DNA of 64,000 nt from Henckelia pumila (GCF_033568475.1 NC_133123.1:141252062-141316061), one strand, 5' to 3'. Positions 37,647 through 50,393 are shown, counted from the first letter of the stretch. A program made the numbers and translations. Notes: generated from the sequence alone by a model not told the origin.

Positions 37647-39019
37647 CGTGGATTTCATCATGAAAATGCAGAGGCATCTCAGGGAACACCTTGGGTTGCT
37701 TCAAACCGAGTTCAACCAGTTAGCCATTAATGCGGAAATGGCCGGCAGGTTACAACAAGCTGATCGGATCAAAATATCTAATCGAATTACAGGATGTATG
37801 CAAGCTCAAACACAACTAGGGGCTGCTATTCAAGGGCCAATTGTGAAGGCCATAGAGAAACCATTGGTTTCTCATAAACAAGATATGCTAAAACCATTTG
37901 TTTTACAAAAACAATAAATACAACCACCGGTTGGAAAACAAGATGTTGAGGAAGCTAAAACTCAAGAAACAAGTGCTAATCTATCATCAGCTTTTGATGA
38001 TCTAGATGAAGCAACAATTGATGAGGATTCCTAATCAAGTCAACCCTCCGCCTCTGGGATAAAAGAGGAAGAGATCAATCTTAGGCCCAACACTGACAAG
38101 GGCAAATCTAAGATCGATACTAATCCGCCTATTATTTCTCCATTTCAGGTTTATCAACAAAGGTGGGAGAAATTAAGTACAAGAAGTGAAATTAACCCTA
38201 ACACTTGCAGGGTTGATGTTGCAGGGATATATCCAAGGGTATGGCTAAAAAACAATGTCAATCCTAAGGATGTAAAGTTTTGGTATGAATTTGGAGCCTT
38301 GGCCTCAGTTTATACAACGTCACCAAGCTTTCCGGAGATATCACAGTTACCCAAATGGATTCAGGAAGCAGTCCAAGAAACATGGGCAAATAACGACCAT
38401 TTGTCCAGAGGAGATGTGCTTGAATTATATTTCTTTAGTGCAGCTCCAGAACCAACAGGAAAAGGATCACACGAACCCTTTCATTTCATCAAGCTAAGGA
38501 GACCTGACATGAATAATCAAAGATTCATTAAGGACCCTATTCCTGAGGAAATACCTTTAGTGTCCACTTTTGTAGAAAATTAAATTTCAATCAGAAGGGC
38601 ATGGGGTATTTGGGTTTGTCTCACCGAGATGGACAAGGTCAAGTTTTCGTTCAAATTTTATCAGAATTCTGTGAATGGATCATTCCTGTTAAACACAATG
38701 ACAGGAAAAACTACGGCTTTTGCGGAAGAACTCTTCGAAAAGAAGAGAAACTTTTTATGGAACAACAAGCTGCCGGGGAGTAAAGAGACTCGCCAAAAAT
38801 TTTGTAACATGGCTCATATCGGAAGATGGTCAGAGAACATCTGCCCAGAGTGTCCTAACCAGAAGGAGCCAGAATTCGGAAAAAACTTCAGACCCCGAAC
38901 GGATCGAAAAGATTTTTCCGAGACAAGCAAAGGTGGACAAGGACCACCAAAGATGCGTTTTCACAGGGGCCTACTTCAAAAGCAAAAGATGCCCCGACAA
39001 CAATAAAGCAGACATGTGA
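37633..39019 (+). pseudogene. pararetroviral transactivator / inclusion-body protein remnant
   Basis: 37633-37917 has an open helical N-terminal segment. After stops at 37915 and 38032, 38060-38583 stays open and contains GVDVAGIYPRVW-like and FWYEFGALASVY segments typical of the transactivator/viroplasmin region of caulimovirids. 38601-39019 continues in shifted frames and includes a possible zinc-binding CPECPN. Assignment rests on position after RNase H and composition. Confidence 0.55.
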
Positions 39020-39054
39020 GGAGAATAAAGTCAAAAAAAAGTGGCAGGCATGTG

Positions 39055-39300
39055 ATTCCTCTACTAGTAAAAGATGCCATCAATAATGGCATAAAAAATA
39101 CAAGACAGCTGCCTCCTCCACTAGTAAAAGATGTCATCAATAATGGCATAAAGAAATAGAAGATAGCTGTAAGATTTCCTGAAGTTTCTCGGTGAAACGA
39201 GTGGAACCTCAGCTATAAATACAAGCGTTCAAGGAAGCTGAAGACATAGATCATTCCCTTCAGTTTTCTTACAAATAAATTGTTGTAATATTTCTCTCTC
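39055..39300 (+). promoter_or_regulatory. pararetroviral promoter region
   Basis: Two direct copies of a roughly 55-bp unit start at about 39058 and 39115 (CTAGTAAAAGATG and CATCAATAATGGCATAA in each). A TATA box CTATAAATA follows at 39213-39221 and AATAAA at 39274-39279. Duplicated upstream elements, TATA and a nearby downstream poly(A) signal are the layout of caulimovirid full-length-transcript promoters. Confidence 0.7.
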
Positions 39301-39480
39301 TATTATATTAAGTTTTCTTTATGTATTACAAGAACAAGGCTACTATGAGTAGCTAAACAAGTTGTCTTCTCCTCTTCAAAGGAGTTGATTTATGTAATAA
39401 TATCATGTCTGAATAATTTTTTTAAAGCCTCTTGTTCTTTCATGCTCATATTTTATAATTAAATTTATATACCATACGCC

Positions 39481-39770
39481 TTAAGGTAAAAAACGAATTA
39501 AGGTTGTGCTGTATGTCGTTGAAGGAGCTTGTGCAGAAACCATCTGTTGCGACTGCGTGGTTGGAGTGTGAGGAGTACTTCGTAAAACTCGGCAGGTATG
39601 ACCCGACGACATTTTGGTCAAAGAGGTATTTAAATTTATTTCATCTTACGGAAGCATGTTGGACCCTAATTCGGAGTATATCGGCTGAAAACCTTGCGTA
39701 ACTGATAGTCTTGCATGGCCGGGACTGGTTCGATAGGTTAACAATGCCACGTACAAAGGATTAGTTGCTA
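39481..39770 (+). other. unassigned sequence inside the Mutator-like element
   Basis: A GC-richer stretch carries a 65-aa open frame at 39504-39701 (VATAWLECEEYFVKLGRYDP). I do not recognise it. It could be a captured host exon, a transposase relic or a viral tail. Confidence 0.3.
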
Positions 39771-40018
39771 AATAATATTTAATTCAAAAATGGGGACCAC
39801 TAGGGCGTTGAAATAAAAAAAATTATGGTTAGGGAGTTAAGATAAAGTTTGAAGGGTTGGTAGGTATTTTTAAATCATTTATCCTTAATTTAAATATTTA
39901 AATATATGCATATATATATTTAAATAAGTATAATATAAATATAAATACATATTTCAACGTTTCAAATTTATCTCTTGGTCAATTCATCTCATTCGCTCAC
40001 TCCACGGATTCTAGTATA

Positions 40019-40614
40019 ATTTCATTGGTGGAACATAAACTATTGGATCTATATTCATTATTATATTGACTAAAAATTGTTGTCACTGTGAAAATTTCAA
40101 ATCCATAAGTAGAACTAATAACAAATTCACTAGTTTGTTTAACAAAATCCACTCGAACATGGATATAAAATCTCGAGTAATTATTTTTTTAATCAGATTT
40201 TAAATTCACCCCAACATAAAAATTCCATTTGGACAACTAATTTAAAAACGTATTTAGAGTTTTATAAGTAAAAAAAATTTAATGTGATTGGACGAGATTT
40301 TGTAAACAGTTTTTGAAAAGTATTATTAAAATATTTTTCAAATATAATTTTTAAAAAATAATTGAGATATGTTGTTTAAATATTTTAGAATTAAAGCAAT
40401 GATGAAAAACATAACATACTAATTTTTAATTGTAAAAACATTTTTTATAAAATAGTTATTCAAGTGCATATTTATTCTTACAACTTTTAAAATATTTTAT
40501 AATTTAAAAAAAACATTTTATAAATACTTGTGAAATGTAGTTAATAATTTCATTGGTGGAACATAAACTATTGGATCTATATTCATTATTTGATTGACTA
40601 AAAATTGTTGTTAC
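40019..40614. repeat. direct duplication of about 527 bp, split by Copia-2
   Basis: AATTTCATTGGTGGAACATA occurs at 40019 and 40546. Sequence 40085-40530 is repeated at 46912-47370. Copy A is therefore 40019 to about 40545; copy B is 40546-40614 plus 46912 to about 47370, with the Copia element inserted inside copy B. Confidence 0.8.
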
Positions 40615-40853
40615 TGTTGTGAAAAGGTAAAAATTTACGGTAAAAAGTAAATACTCCAAAACTTAAAATATATCAAACTCTACACTTTATAATATTTTTC
40701 TCTCAACTCAATTGTATTTTTCATCACAAATGAAGACCTATTTATAGATCCATATTTGAGATTAATCCAAAAATAAATACATCATCACACACTAATTTTC
40801 CACATTTTACAACTCAATATTCAACATTCAACATTCAATATTCAATATTCAAC

Positions 40854-40934
<81 letters not shown>

Positions 40935-40946
40935 TATTTTTCAACA
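40615..40946 (-). repeat. Copia-2 3' LTR
   Basis: It is 332 bp, against 282 bp in the partner LTR. The difference is mainly an expanded (AAT)n tract at about 40854-40933. Confidence 0.9.
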
Positions 40947-41111
40947 CTCCTCCTTGTGATGATGATCGTGATATGATGACTGTCTTCATTACGTGTTTTA
41001 TACTGCCTCGTTAAAAACCTTACTAGGAAAAACCCAGTGGGATAAAAACCATAGTAAGGAAAAAAGAGTGCAGCCACATAAAATCCCCCTCATGTTAACA
41101 TGAGTGATTCT

Positions 41112-44100
41112 TCACATATTCCGTAGATTGCGCATCCCAATGTTGTATATATGTTTTCTGAATATCGTCGTGGGAAGTGCTTTTGTGAAGAGATCTGATG
41201 AGTTCTCACTTGATTGAATGTAACAGATATCAATATCTTTATTATTCTCAAGCTCTTGAGTGTAGGCAAAGAATTTTGGGGGGATATGTTTGGTTCTGTC
41301 ACTTTTGATGTATCCTTCTTTCATTTGAGCAATACATGCAGCATTATCTTCATATAGTGTCACAGGCTTCTTGTCTACTGTCAATCCACACGATATTTGA
41401 ATATGTTTGGTCATTGACTTTAACCATACACAATCACGATTTTCTTCATGTAATGCAATAATCTCAGCGTGATTTGATGAAGTTGTTACGAGTGTTTGTT
41501 TCTGTGAACGCCAAGAAATTGCGGTGCCTCCACGAGTAAATACATATCCGGTTTGGGAACGTGCCTTATGTGGATCAGATAAATATCCAGCATCGGCATA
41601 ACCAATGATACTTTTATTGGTGTCTTTTGAGTACAAAAGTCACAAATCTGTCGTTCCTCGTAGATAACGAAATATATGTTTAATTTCGTTCCAGTGCCTC
41701 TTTGTTGGATATGAACTAAATCTTGCCAATAAATTTACAGCAAAAGATATATCAGGTCTAGTGCAATTTGTAAGATACATAAGGGCACCAATGGCACTTA
41801 GATATGGTACTTCTAGACCAAGAATAACTTCATCATCTTCACATGGACGGAATGGATCATTTTCTATGTTTAATGATCTTACAACCATTTGAGTACTTAA
41901 TGGATTTGATTTATCCATATTAAAACATTAAAGGATCTTTTCTGTATAATTTGCCTGGTGAACAAAAATTCCACATTCTTTTTGTTCGATTTGCAAACCC
42001 AGACAATACTTAGTTTTTTCAAGATCCTTCATTTCGAATTCTTCCTTCAAATACATCATAACTTCTTGAATTTCTTTATTCGTTCCAATGATGTTTAAAT
42101 CATCAACATATACAGCAATAATTACACATCCGGATGTTGTTTTCTTGATGAAAACACAAGGGCATATTGGATCATTTACATATCCCTTTTTCATCAAGTG
42201 CTCACTTAGCCGATTATACCACATTCGGTCGAATTGCTTTAACCCATATAATGATCTTTGCAATTTTACAGAATAAAATTCTCTGGGTTTTGAACTTTGT
42301 GCTTCAGGCATCTTAAATCCTTCAGGGATTTTCATGTATATATCACTATCAAGTGATCCGTATAAGTAAGCTGTAACAACATCCATAAGACACATTTTCA
42401 AATTTTCAGACACTGCCAAACTAATTAAATATCGAAATATAATTGCATCCATAACAGGATAATACGTTTCTTCAGGAGAATACGATTCTTCATAATCAAT
42501 TCCAGGCCTTTGAGAAAAACATTGTGCAACAAGTCTAGCTTTATATCTGACTATTTCATTTTTTTCATTTCGCTTTCGAATAAAAACCCATTTGTATCCA
42601 ACAGGTTTTACACCTTCAGGTGTGAGGATTATAGGACCAAAAACATTACGTTTATTCAGCGAATCCAATTCAACCTGGATGACATCTTTTCATTTTGCCC
42701 AATCATGACGAGTTTTACATTCACCAAAGGTCTTTGGTTCATGATCCTCGTTTTCATTTATGATATCACATGCCACATTATAAGAAAATATCTCATCAAT
42801 ATCTTTTATATCTTTTCGGTTCCATATTTTTCCAGTATTAATATAATTGATAGAGATTTCACGATTCTCGTTAGTTTGTGGTTCTGACAGAACATTTTCA
42901 TCATCAGGTGTTTTTTTTGGAACACCATTTTCTATTTTATGATCATCGTGTTTCTCTATGCCTTTTCTTTTCCGAGGATTTTTATCCTTGGAACCGACTG
43001 GCCTTTCACGCTTCAAGCGTTTTATGACATCATGAGTGTCTTCAATTTGTTTTTTTGGAATTTCAATTCGAGCAGGGGCATTTACAGCATGTATATATGA
43101 TTTTGTTACCCCTTTTGTGTCTGCAAATGCATCTGGCATTTGATTTGCAATTCTTTGCAAGTGCACAATTTGTTATACATCTTTCTCACATTGTTTGGTC
43201 CTTGGATCCAAATGTAACAATGATGGTACATACCATGTGATTTCTTTTTCGATGTGTTTCTTTTTTTCCCCTAACATTGGGAAGATTTCTTCATTAAAAT
43301 GACAATCAGCAAAACGTGCTGTAAACACATCGCCTGTCCGAGGCTCAAGATATCGAATGATTGATGGGCTATCATAATATATATAAATATCAATTTTTTT
43401 TTGAGGACCCATTTTTTATCGTTGAGGTGGTGCAATAGGCACATACACCATATATCCAAAAATTCTCAGATGAGAAATATTTGGTTCTTTACCAAATGCA
43501 AGCTGCAATGGGGAGAATTTATGATATACACTTGGTCTGATGCGAATTAATGCCGCAGCATGTAAAATTGCATGTCCCCATATAGAAATAGGGAGTTTTG
43601 TTTTCATAATCAATGGTCTAGCAATCAGTTGTAGACGTTTAATCAATGATTCAACTAATCCATTTTGCATATGAACATGAGCTACAGGATGTTCAACAGT
43701 GATTTCCATTGACATACAATAATCATTGAAAGTCTGGGATGTAAATTCTCCAGCATTATCAAGTCTTATTTTCTTGATTGTATAATCGGGAAATTAATTT
43801 CACAATTTTATTATTTGAGCCATTAGTTTTGCAAATGCCACATTTCGAGTTGACAATAAGCATACATGTGACCATCTGCTGGAGGCATCGATCAATACCA
43901 TAAAATATCGAAATGGTCCACATGGTGGATGAATTGGCCCACAAATATCACCCTGAATACGTTCAAGAAATATGGGTGATTCTGTTTGGATTTTAGCTGG
44001 TGATGGTCTTATAATAAGTTTTCCAAGAGAACATGATTTACATTGAAACTTATTATTCTGAAAGATCTTCTGGTCTTTCAATGGATGACCATGCGTATTT

Positions 44101-45783
44101 TCAATAATTCTTCGCATCATTATTGAACCAAGATGTCCCAATCGATCATGCCAATTGATTAATATTGAAGAACTATTAACCACCATATTTGATTCGATTG
44201 GCCTTATATATGTATAATGCAATCCAGTAGGGAGCATTGATAATTTTTCAACCACATATTTATTTCCTGATTTATATGTGGTAAGACACATATATTTCTG
44301 ATTTCCATTAGTTATCGTCTCAGTATCATATCCATGAGAATATACGTCATTAAAACTCAACAAATTTTTTTTCGATTGTGGTGAATATAAAGCATCATTT
44401 ATAAAAAATTTTGTACCATTAGGTAACAAAAAATGTGCTTTTCCACAACCTTCAATCAAGTCTACAGGACCTGATATTGTATTCACCATTGTTTTTGTTG
44501 GTTTTATTTCCAAGAAATATCTTTCATCTCCCAGAATAGTGTGCGTTGTACCACTATCCGGTATGCAAATTTCCATGATATTATTTCCATGTTTGCTCAT
44601 AGCATTTTCCATATCAAACTTCACAAAAATGCAATAAAGAAAAATTAAGTACAATACAAATGCAAAATATAACATGCTTTATAATACAAGAATGCATAAA
44701 AATACAAATTTGTTACAATCTAATCCCACCAATCTTTTAATCAATGTCTTCGAAATCATTCAAAAAATCTGCAGCATTGAAACTAGTTGAACCAATTAAA
44801 TGGTCACTATTTTCAACAAAATTGGTCTCTTTTCCTTTCCCTTTTGTCGATTATTTATAGAGCTTACATAGGTGCTCAGGGGTTCGACAAATATGTGACC
44901 AATGTCCTGGAGTGTCACATCTATAACAAACACTCTCAGATCTTTTTGAGTGATTTTCATTTTCACTCGTATTTTCATGCTGCCTTTTTGGTGGGTGGTT
45001 CGTGACGTTCTTTTGAGATGAGTTATTGAAATAACTATCTCGATTATTTTCATATCCACGGCCACGACCACGACCGCGATAATTTTTACGTCCACGTCCA
45101 TGCCCACGCCCACTTCCTCGACCTCGTCCACGACCAAATTCTGGTCTATGTCTTTGATTTTGGTTTTCATTTTTCATTACGACATTTGCTTCAGGAAATG
45201 CCGTTGATCCAGTGGGTCGGGATTGATGATTTCTTATTAACAATTCGTTGTTCTTTTCCGCCACAAGAAGACATGCAATGAGTTCAGAATATCTCGTAAA
45301 ACCACGCACTCTATACTGTTGCTGTAGAGTTATATTTGATGCGTGAAAAGTGGAAAACGTTTTCTCAAGAATTTCCATCTCTGTGACTTCAAGTCCACAG
45401 AATTTTAATTGCGAGACTATTCGATACATCGCAGAATTATAATCACTGACTTTTTTAAAGTCTTGGATTCTCAACGAAATCCATTCATCACGGGCGGTCG
45501 GAAGTATCACTTCCCTTATATTCTCAAATCTTTCTTTCAACCCTTTTCATAAAATCATTGGGTCTTTTTCTGTGAGATACTCATATTTCAACCCTTCGTC
45601 AAGATGTCGGCGTAAGAAAATCATTGCCTTTGCTTTATTTTGTGAGGTTAATATATTAATTTCTTTGATGGTATCACTTAGACTCAGTGACTCAAGATGC
45701 ATCTCTACATCGAGAGTCCATGGCATATAATTTTTTCCAGTGATATCGAGCGCAACGAATTCAATCTTTGCCAAATTTGACAT
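41112..45783 (-). pseudogene. Copia-2 gag-pol remnants
   Basis: On the minus strand from the ATG at 45783: gag (MSNLAKIEFVALDITGKNY, an arginine/glycine-rich stretch, zinc knuckle C-YR-C-DTPG-H-WSHI-C) to 44851, with a stop at about 45547. Protease DSGTTH and the GAG-pre-integrase and integrase start are in 43800-44675. The rest of integrase is in 43416-43715. Spacer pieces are 43173-43412 and 42690-43166. Reverse transcriptase with an intact YVDD box is in 41928-42668. RT end is 41640-41918, and RNase H (GYADAGYLSDPHKARSQTGY) is 41112-41636. Breaks are mostly single stops or frameshifts, so this copy is younger than Copia-1 but inactive. Confidence 0.9.
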
Positions 45784-46624
45784 GGTGGTACTAGAAAAAT
45801 AACAATGCATTTTATTAGTTAATTTCTATTAGTATGATAATACAAAATAATGGAAGGACGAAAATTACAAGTGCGTATATAAATAGATAAAAAATCTGTG
45901 GTGGAAAATCGCTGGTGAGTACAAAACTCGTGAGCATGATGATCATAGTCGTTATGAAAAATAGCCTTAGAAAGGTCAAAAACTCCATCTTCTTCTTTTT
46001 CGAAAAAAAACCGAGGAGAAAATATTTTGAGAGAAAGAGTGAATTTGGTGTGATTGAAAATGAGTTTGAGTGAACATATTTATAGGGCAAAAATTAGCCG
46101 TTTATGACCGTTGGGGGTAAAAAAAAATCGAGTATGTATTGAATAAAAATTTGTGATAATGATGCAATGCATATAATGATAATCATAATTAAATAATTAT
46201 GTATATCATATCACATTATTATAAGGTCGGTGTCGTAGACAGCCTTTTATATAATATTGTGAAATTATACTAATATAGTTAGTATAAAGTCAGGTATAAT
46301 ATATCATATCACATTATTATAATATCGGTGTCATAGACAGCCTTTTATATAATAACATGAAATTATACAAATATGATTATATTGTTTAAAAACCTTAGAG
46401 TCTTTTATACTTGTCGTATCCCTTACCGGAAGTGTGGGATGTCGTCTTAACATCCTCCCAGGATTTATAACAAGTTTTTGAAATTCATAACATGATATTA
46501 TACACAATAAAAATATATAAACAGTAAAAGTGAACATTCTTACTTGTTGATTATTTTTTACTTCTTCTTGTATTTTGGAGCTTTAGAAATTATAGAGAAC
46601 CTTCGAGCGATCGTGCTGATAACG

Positions 46625-46906
46625 TGTTGTGAAAAAGTAAAAATTTACGGTAAAAAGTAAATACTCCAAAAACTTAAAATATATCAAACTCTACACTTTA
46701 TAATATTTTTCTCTCAACTCAATTGTATTTTTCATCACAAATGAAGACCTATTTATAGATCCACATTTGAGATTAATCCAAAAATAAATACATCATCATC
46801 TACATCATCACACACTAATTTTCCACATTTTACAACTCAATATTCAACATTCAACATTCAATATTCAATATTCAACATAATAATAATAATAATATATTTT
46901 TCAACA
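46625..46906 (-). repeat. Copia-2 5' LTR
   Basis: TGTTGTGAAAAAG...TTTTTCAACA. It matches the other LTR closely, with a short (AAT)n and an extra CATCATCTA unit. Confidence 0.9.
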
Positions 46907-47370
46907 GTTACTATGAAAATTTCAAATCCATAAGTAGAACTAATAACAAATTCACTAATTTGTTCAACAAAATCCACTCGAACATGGATATAAAATCTCG
47001 CCTAATTATTTTTTTTAATCAGATTTCAAATTCACCCCAACATAAAAATTCCATTTGGGCAACTAATTTAAAAACATATTTTCAGTCTTATAAGTGAAAA
47101 AAATTCAACGTGATTGGACGAGATTTTGTAAACAGTTTTGAAAAATATTTTTCAAATATAGTTTGTAAAGAACAATTGAGATATGTTTTTTAAATATTTT
47201 AGAATTGGGGTCAAAAAAAATATTTTAGAATTAAAGCAATGATGAAAAACATGACATACTAATTTTTAATTGTAAAAACGTTAATATAAAATAGTTGTTC
47301 AAGTGCATATTTATTCTTACAACAATTTTTAAAATATTTTATAAATTTTTTAAAAAACATTTTATAAATA

Positions 47371-48655
47371 CTTGTGTGAACGGAACCAAAATCATTTCAA
47401 ATCATATCTTCAAATACTTTCAAATTCGAATCCTCTAAATTTACCCTCTTCGGCAAACACACCATCTTCTCGTCTTTTTTTTTTCTTTTTTTTTTTTGAG
47501 ATGATCTATACTTGGCTTTTGATTAATTAAGTCATTGCTAACCATATGCTGCATAATCTCATATAATTTTAATTTTTCGTTAAGAGGAATCTCACGATCT
47601 ATTGCATGATTGTAGGAGTAAGAGCATTCGTCACTATATTATATTCTTTTAATTTTTATTTGAAAATATACTCGGAGTACATTTTGTCAAATTTGTTGAA
47701 ATTATGGTTTACTGCATGCATCATGTAGAATTTAGTCAAAGTTGTTATGGACTTCCCATATGCTAAAAAAGGAAACTAAATCTCTATTTTTCGACGGAGT
47801 ACTATATGAGTCATCTCGAAGTTTTTAGTGATTCTTTTTATACAAATCAAATTTATTATGTCATAAGTTTGATATGGCTTTTTTCACTTTTGACTCTATG
47901 AATCTCAATATAAAATATAGAGAAATCTTTGGATCGTGCTTATACCTTATTTATTTATTTTTTAAATAGTTAATTTCAATTGAAGAAACTTTGTTTCACA
48001 TTACACCAACTTCTTGGTGGGCCAAAATTTTCAGATCAATGTTATGTTCTTGAATGTGAATGAGAATTGTACACATGACATCTATTTGATATTGATTGCA
48101 AGACATGCAAAGTCACAAAATGTTTTCCGTTTTAAACAAATGTATGTTGTTTAACTAAAAATTATTATAACTGGGCCGTAAAAATATAATTTCAATCTTT
48201 TAAACTATACATCGACTCATACACCACATGTAACTATCATTTTCTCCAATAAACAGTAGTAATTGCACCACAAGAATTTTAAGGTTATTATATCTGATAA
48301 AGTAATTATGATAATAGTCAGAAATCCCCACGCTGCACTACAAATAGTTCCTGCGGCTGATTCTGAAACAATCGATTCAAAATTAATTTGGTTAACAGCA
48401 TTAATTAGATTTGCTTGTTTTCTAAGTTGCATGCACATACTTAAAATATAACAATTGTTCATTGCTTGGGCACTTCTTAAAATTTTGCTAGTTTAGTTGT
48501 ACTGGATCATATTCTAATGATTTGGGATTTAAATACATGGAGATTGAGTAAAAACAGAAAAAATAAGCAGACACGCATATGTATTCATTATAATTAAAAA
48601 CAATAACACAAGCACATCACATACTATAACATGCACCATTTTGAAACAAGATTTC
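47371..48655. other. inter-reductase spacer before copy 5 terminus
   Basis: It is partly collinear with 5050-6160 and 30100-31080 (for example TTTAGTCAAAGTTGTTATGG, AAATCTCTATTTTTCGA). No gene was seen. Confidence 0.5.
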
Positions 48656-49901
48656 TCAAACAAACTGATGAAGATACTCTTCCACTGTTTTGTATTCAAC
48701 CTCTGGATAGAGCTCCGAGGCCTCGACCCCGAACGAAGGATCGATCACAAAGTATGTTTGATCCCCCTTCACAAAAATCGAGTGGTTGATAGAGAGTATA
48801 ATGTTGATGGGGATTGGAGCTTCTGCAATTTGTTTCAAGACTTGTTCTTCGGGAACATACTCTTTCTCCAAAGTTTTACCAATCTTATTCTCCCACAACG
48901 AAACAAGATCATTGAATGAATAAATATTCTTGGGTGGCTTGATGTAAAGAACCTTGTTCAATGTTCTTGGATCATCCACTGCTTTGATCGTATATGTCCC
49001 AATATCGTGCTCATAATTGAATACAGCTGTAAAGCGAAGACAAATACGAAGAAAAAACCGTTTATAATTTCTTTGATGGATATGTGAGGACTATATCATT
49101 TGAACGAAGTTGACAATGCTGAGAAACATATACACCCACATAAATGTAAAAATATCATACCTTTAGCGTTACCATCTCCTAAGATAATCACTTTATCTCT
49201 TGGGGGAGCAGTAGCGCCTAGTTGAACTAGCGTCGGGAGCGAATAGCCCGCGAAATAGTTGGACGACACATAGGTGTAAGGTATTCCTTCCGCTTCAATT
49301 GCTCTGCGGATTTGAGCTTTAGTTTCAAATGCAGACTTTGCTGGTTCGACAGCACGAGCATGATCTACATCGTTCCCAAATTCCGAAGGCAAGAATCTCT
49401 GCAGTAGGTAACATAAATGGTTTGGATTTATGCACATAAGAGAGCAATAACCTTATAAGAAAAACAGGAAGGAAAATGAAGACAACCTTAACATTCCCAG
49501 CTTCTTTAATAGCAGCAATGATCTTCACTTGATCAGCCAACTGGAAGTTGCCAACAGTGGATATGACCACATCCACTTGCTTTATAGCCTTTACCAAGCT
49601 TTCGTGTTCACTCAAATCACCCTGCATATATATAGTTAATCAAAAAACAAAGGGTCCAATCACTTGTGGAAGCAATCTTTTAGTGGAATTCAAAGGAAAT
49701 GCAAAAACAGGTATGTACAATAAGAATGGTGACACCAGAGTTCTTGAAACCTTCCACGATTTTGCCTTTAACAGGATCGGAAATGGTGCTCTCTCTGAAC
49801 AAAGCAAACGTGGGGTGGCCGGATTTTGCGCTTGCTTCCAACACGAATTTGCCGATGTAACCTGTTCCTCCGATTATCAGAATCTTGCTCCTCTCGCCCA
49901 T
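48656..49901 (-). CDS. PCBER: PCBER / isoflavone-reductase-like NADPH reductase, copy 5 (intact, four exons)
   Basis: Exons on the minus strand are 49719-49901, 49487-49621, 49161-49398 and 48656-49026. GT-AG introns are 97, 88 and 134 bp, giving 308 aa. Motifs are GGTGYIGKF at the N-terminus, STVGNFQLADQ, RFLPSEFGNDVD, catalytic-type lysine in FETKAQIRR, YVSSNYFAGYSLPTL, and KGDQTYFVIDPSFGVEA near the end, then LHQFV and TGA. GDLSEHESL replaces GDLNDHESL of the other copies. The compact introns and consensus residues suggest it is close to the ancestral arrangement. Likely cytosolic NADPH-dependent reductase of lignan/neolignan or related phenylpropanoid metabolism; substrate is inferred from family only. 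Confidence 0.92.
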
Positions 49902-49987
49902 CTTCTTCTTTAACTTTTCCCCGAGGAAGAGAGATCTAGTTTAATTTAATTTAAAATGATAAGTATGTGGGAATAAGATGGTGCTAT

Positions 49988-50030
49988 TTTGAGTCCCGTG
50001 TAGGCTATTATATATACACGAGACACTTGC
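49988..50030 (-). promoter_or_regulatory. core promoter of reductase copy 5 (TATA box 50009-50016)
   Basis: TATATATA is about 107 bp upstream of the ATG. Downstream is TACACGGGACTCAAAA, a diverged form of TACACGAGACGCAAC. The upstream side carries a second GTGTCTCGTG, making the TATA box the centre of an imperfect palindrome. Confidence 0.6.
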
Positions 50031-50393
50031 ACTACAAGCAGTATACGTATTATATTATATCAACTAATTGATTGAGAAATTAATTTTTAACACCCGCTAT
50101 TTTAGTTGTATGTATATCAATAATCCAAAAGTTATCCGTGTAGATGCCATTTTTAAAGTCATAATTTCTTCCACTGAAAACAAGTGTGAGAGAACATTTT
50201 AAAAGTCATAATTTCTTCCACTGAGAAGAAGTGATAGATGGAAGAGTTGCAATATATAGCTTCAAATCTTTATACAATTTTATTTTTCAAAAAGAAAATC
50301 TTTATACAATTTTTATATTATTTACTTGTTTTATTTTTACTACCATGAACTTGCACGCATTATTTTTTAATGTACATAAGATGAACTTTCATT

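Larger units (their letters stand above)
33450..39480 (+). mobile_element. endogenous caulimovirid (pararetrovirus) remnant
   Basis: Collinear remnants on the plus strand are coat protein C-terminal part with zinc knuckle, 30K-type movement protein, aspartic protease, RT/RNase H, transactivator/inclusion-body protein and an intergenic promoter region. The order resembles cavemovirus/solendovirus-type genomes; genus is not assigned. The copy is fragmented by stops and frameshifts and starts within the coat gene, so it is an inactive fossil. Confidence 0.85.
33141..39884. mobile_element. Mutator-like inverted-repeat element enclosing pararetroviral DNA
   Basis: It is flanked by the identical 9-mer TTAATTTAA (33132-33140 and 39885-39893). 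The left end (33141-33265) and the reverse complement of the right end (about 39770-39884) align along their length, sharing CTTTAT..TAACTCCCTA, AAAATTTTTT and CCCTAG..CCACC/GGTCC. Long degenerate terminal repeats with a 9-bp TSD fit a Mutator-type element. No transposase was recognised. Host spacer homologous to other units flanks both sides. The AT-rich 9-mer alone would be weak evidence; the inverted ends support it. Confidence 0.6.
40615..46906 (-). mobile_element. Copia-type LTR retrotransposon (degenerate), Copia-2
   Basis: The TSD GTTAC is at 40610-40614 and 46907-46911. LTRs begin TGTTG and end CAACA: left 40615-40946 (3' LTR in element sense) and right 46625-46906 (5' LTR). Next to the 5' LTR the minus strand reads CGTTATCAGCACGATC, a variant primer-binding site (46609-46624) unlike the usual TGGTATCAGAGC. 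A polypurine tract AAGGAGGAG (40947-40955) abuts the 3' LTR. The gag-pol order is Copia. Confidence 0.92.

Noticed and set aside
39504-39701. 65-aa open frame possibly encoding a real protein
   Set aside because: No recognised motif, no clear gene structure, and it is located inside a decayed mobile element. It is kept only as unassigned sequence.
44787-45005. Plus-strand ORF within Copia-2
   Set aside because: It is antisense to the gag region and has no independent support.
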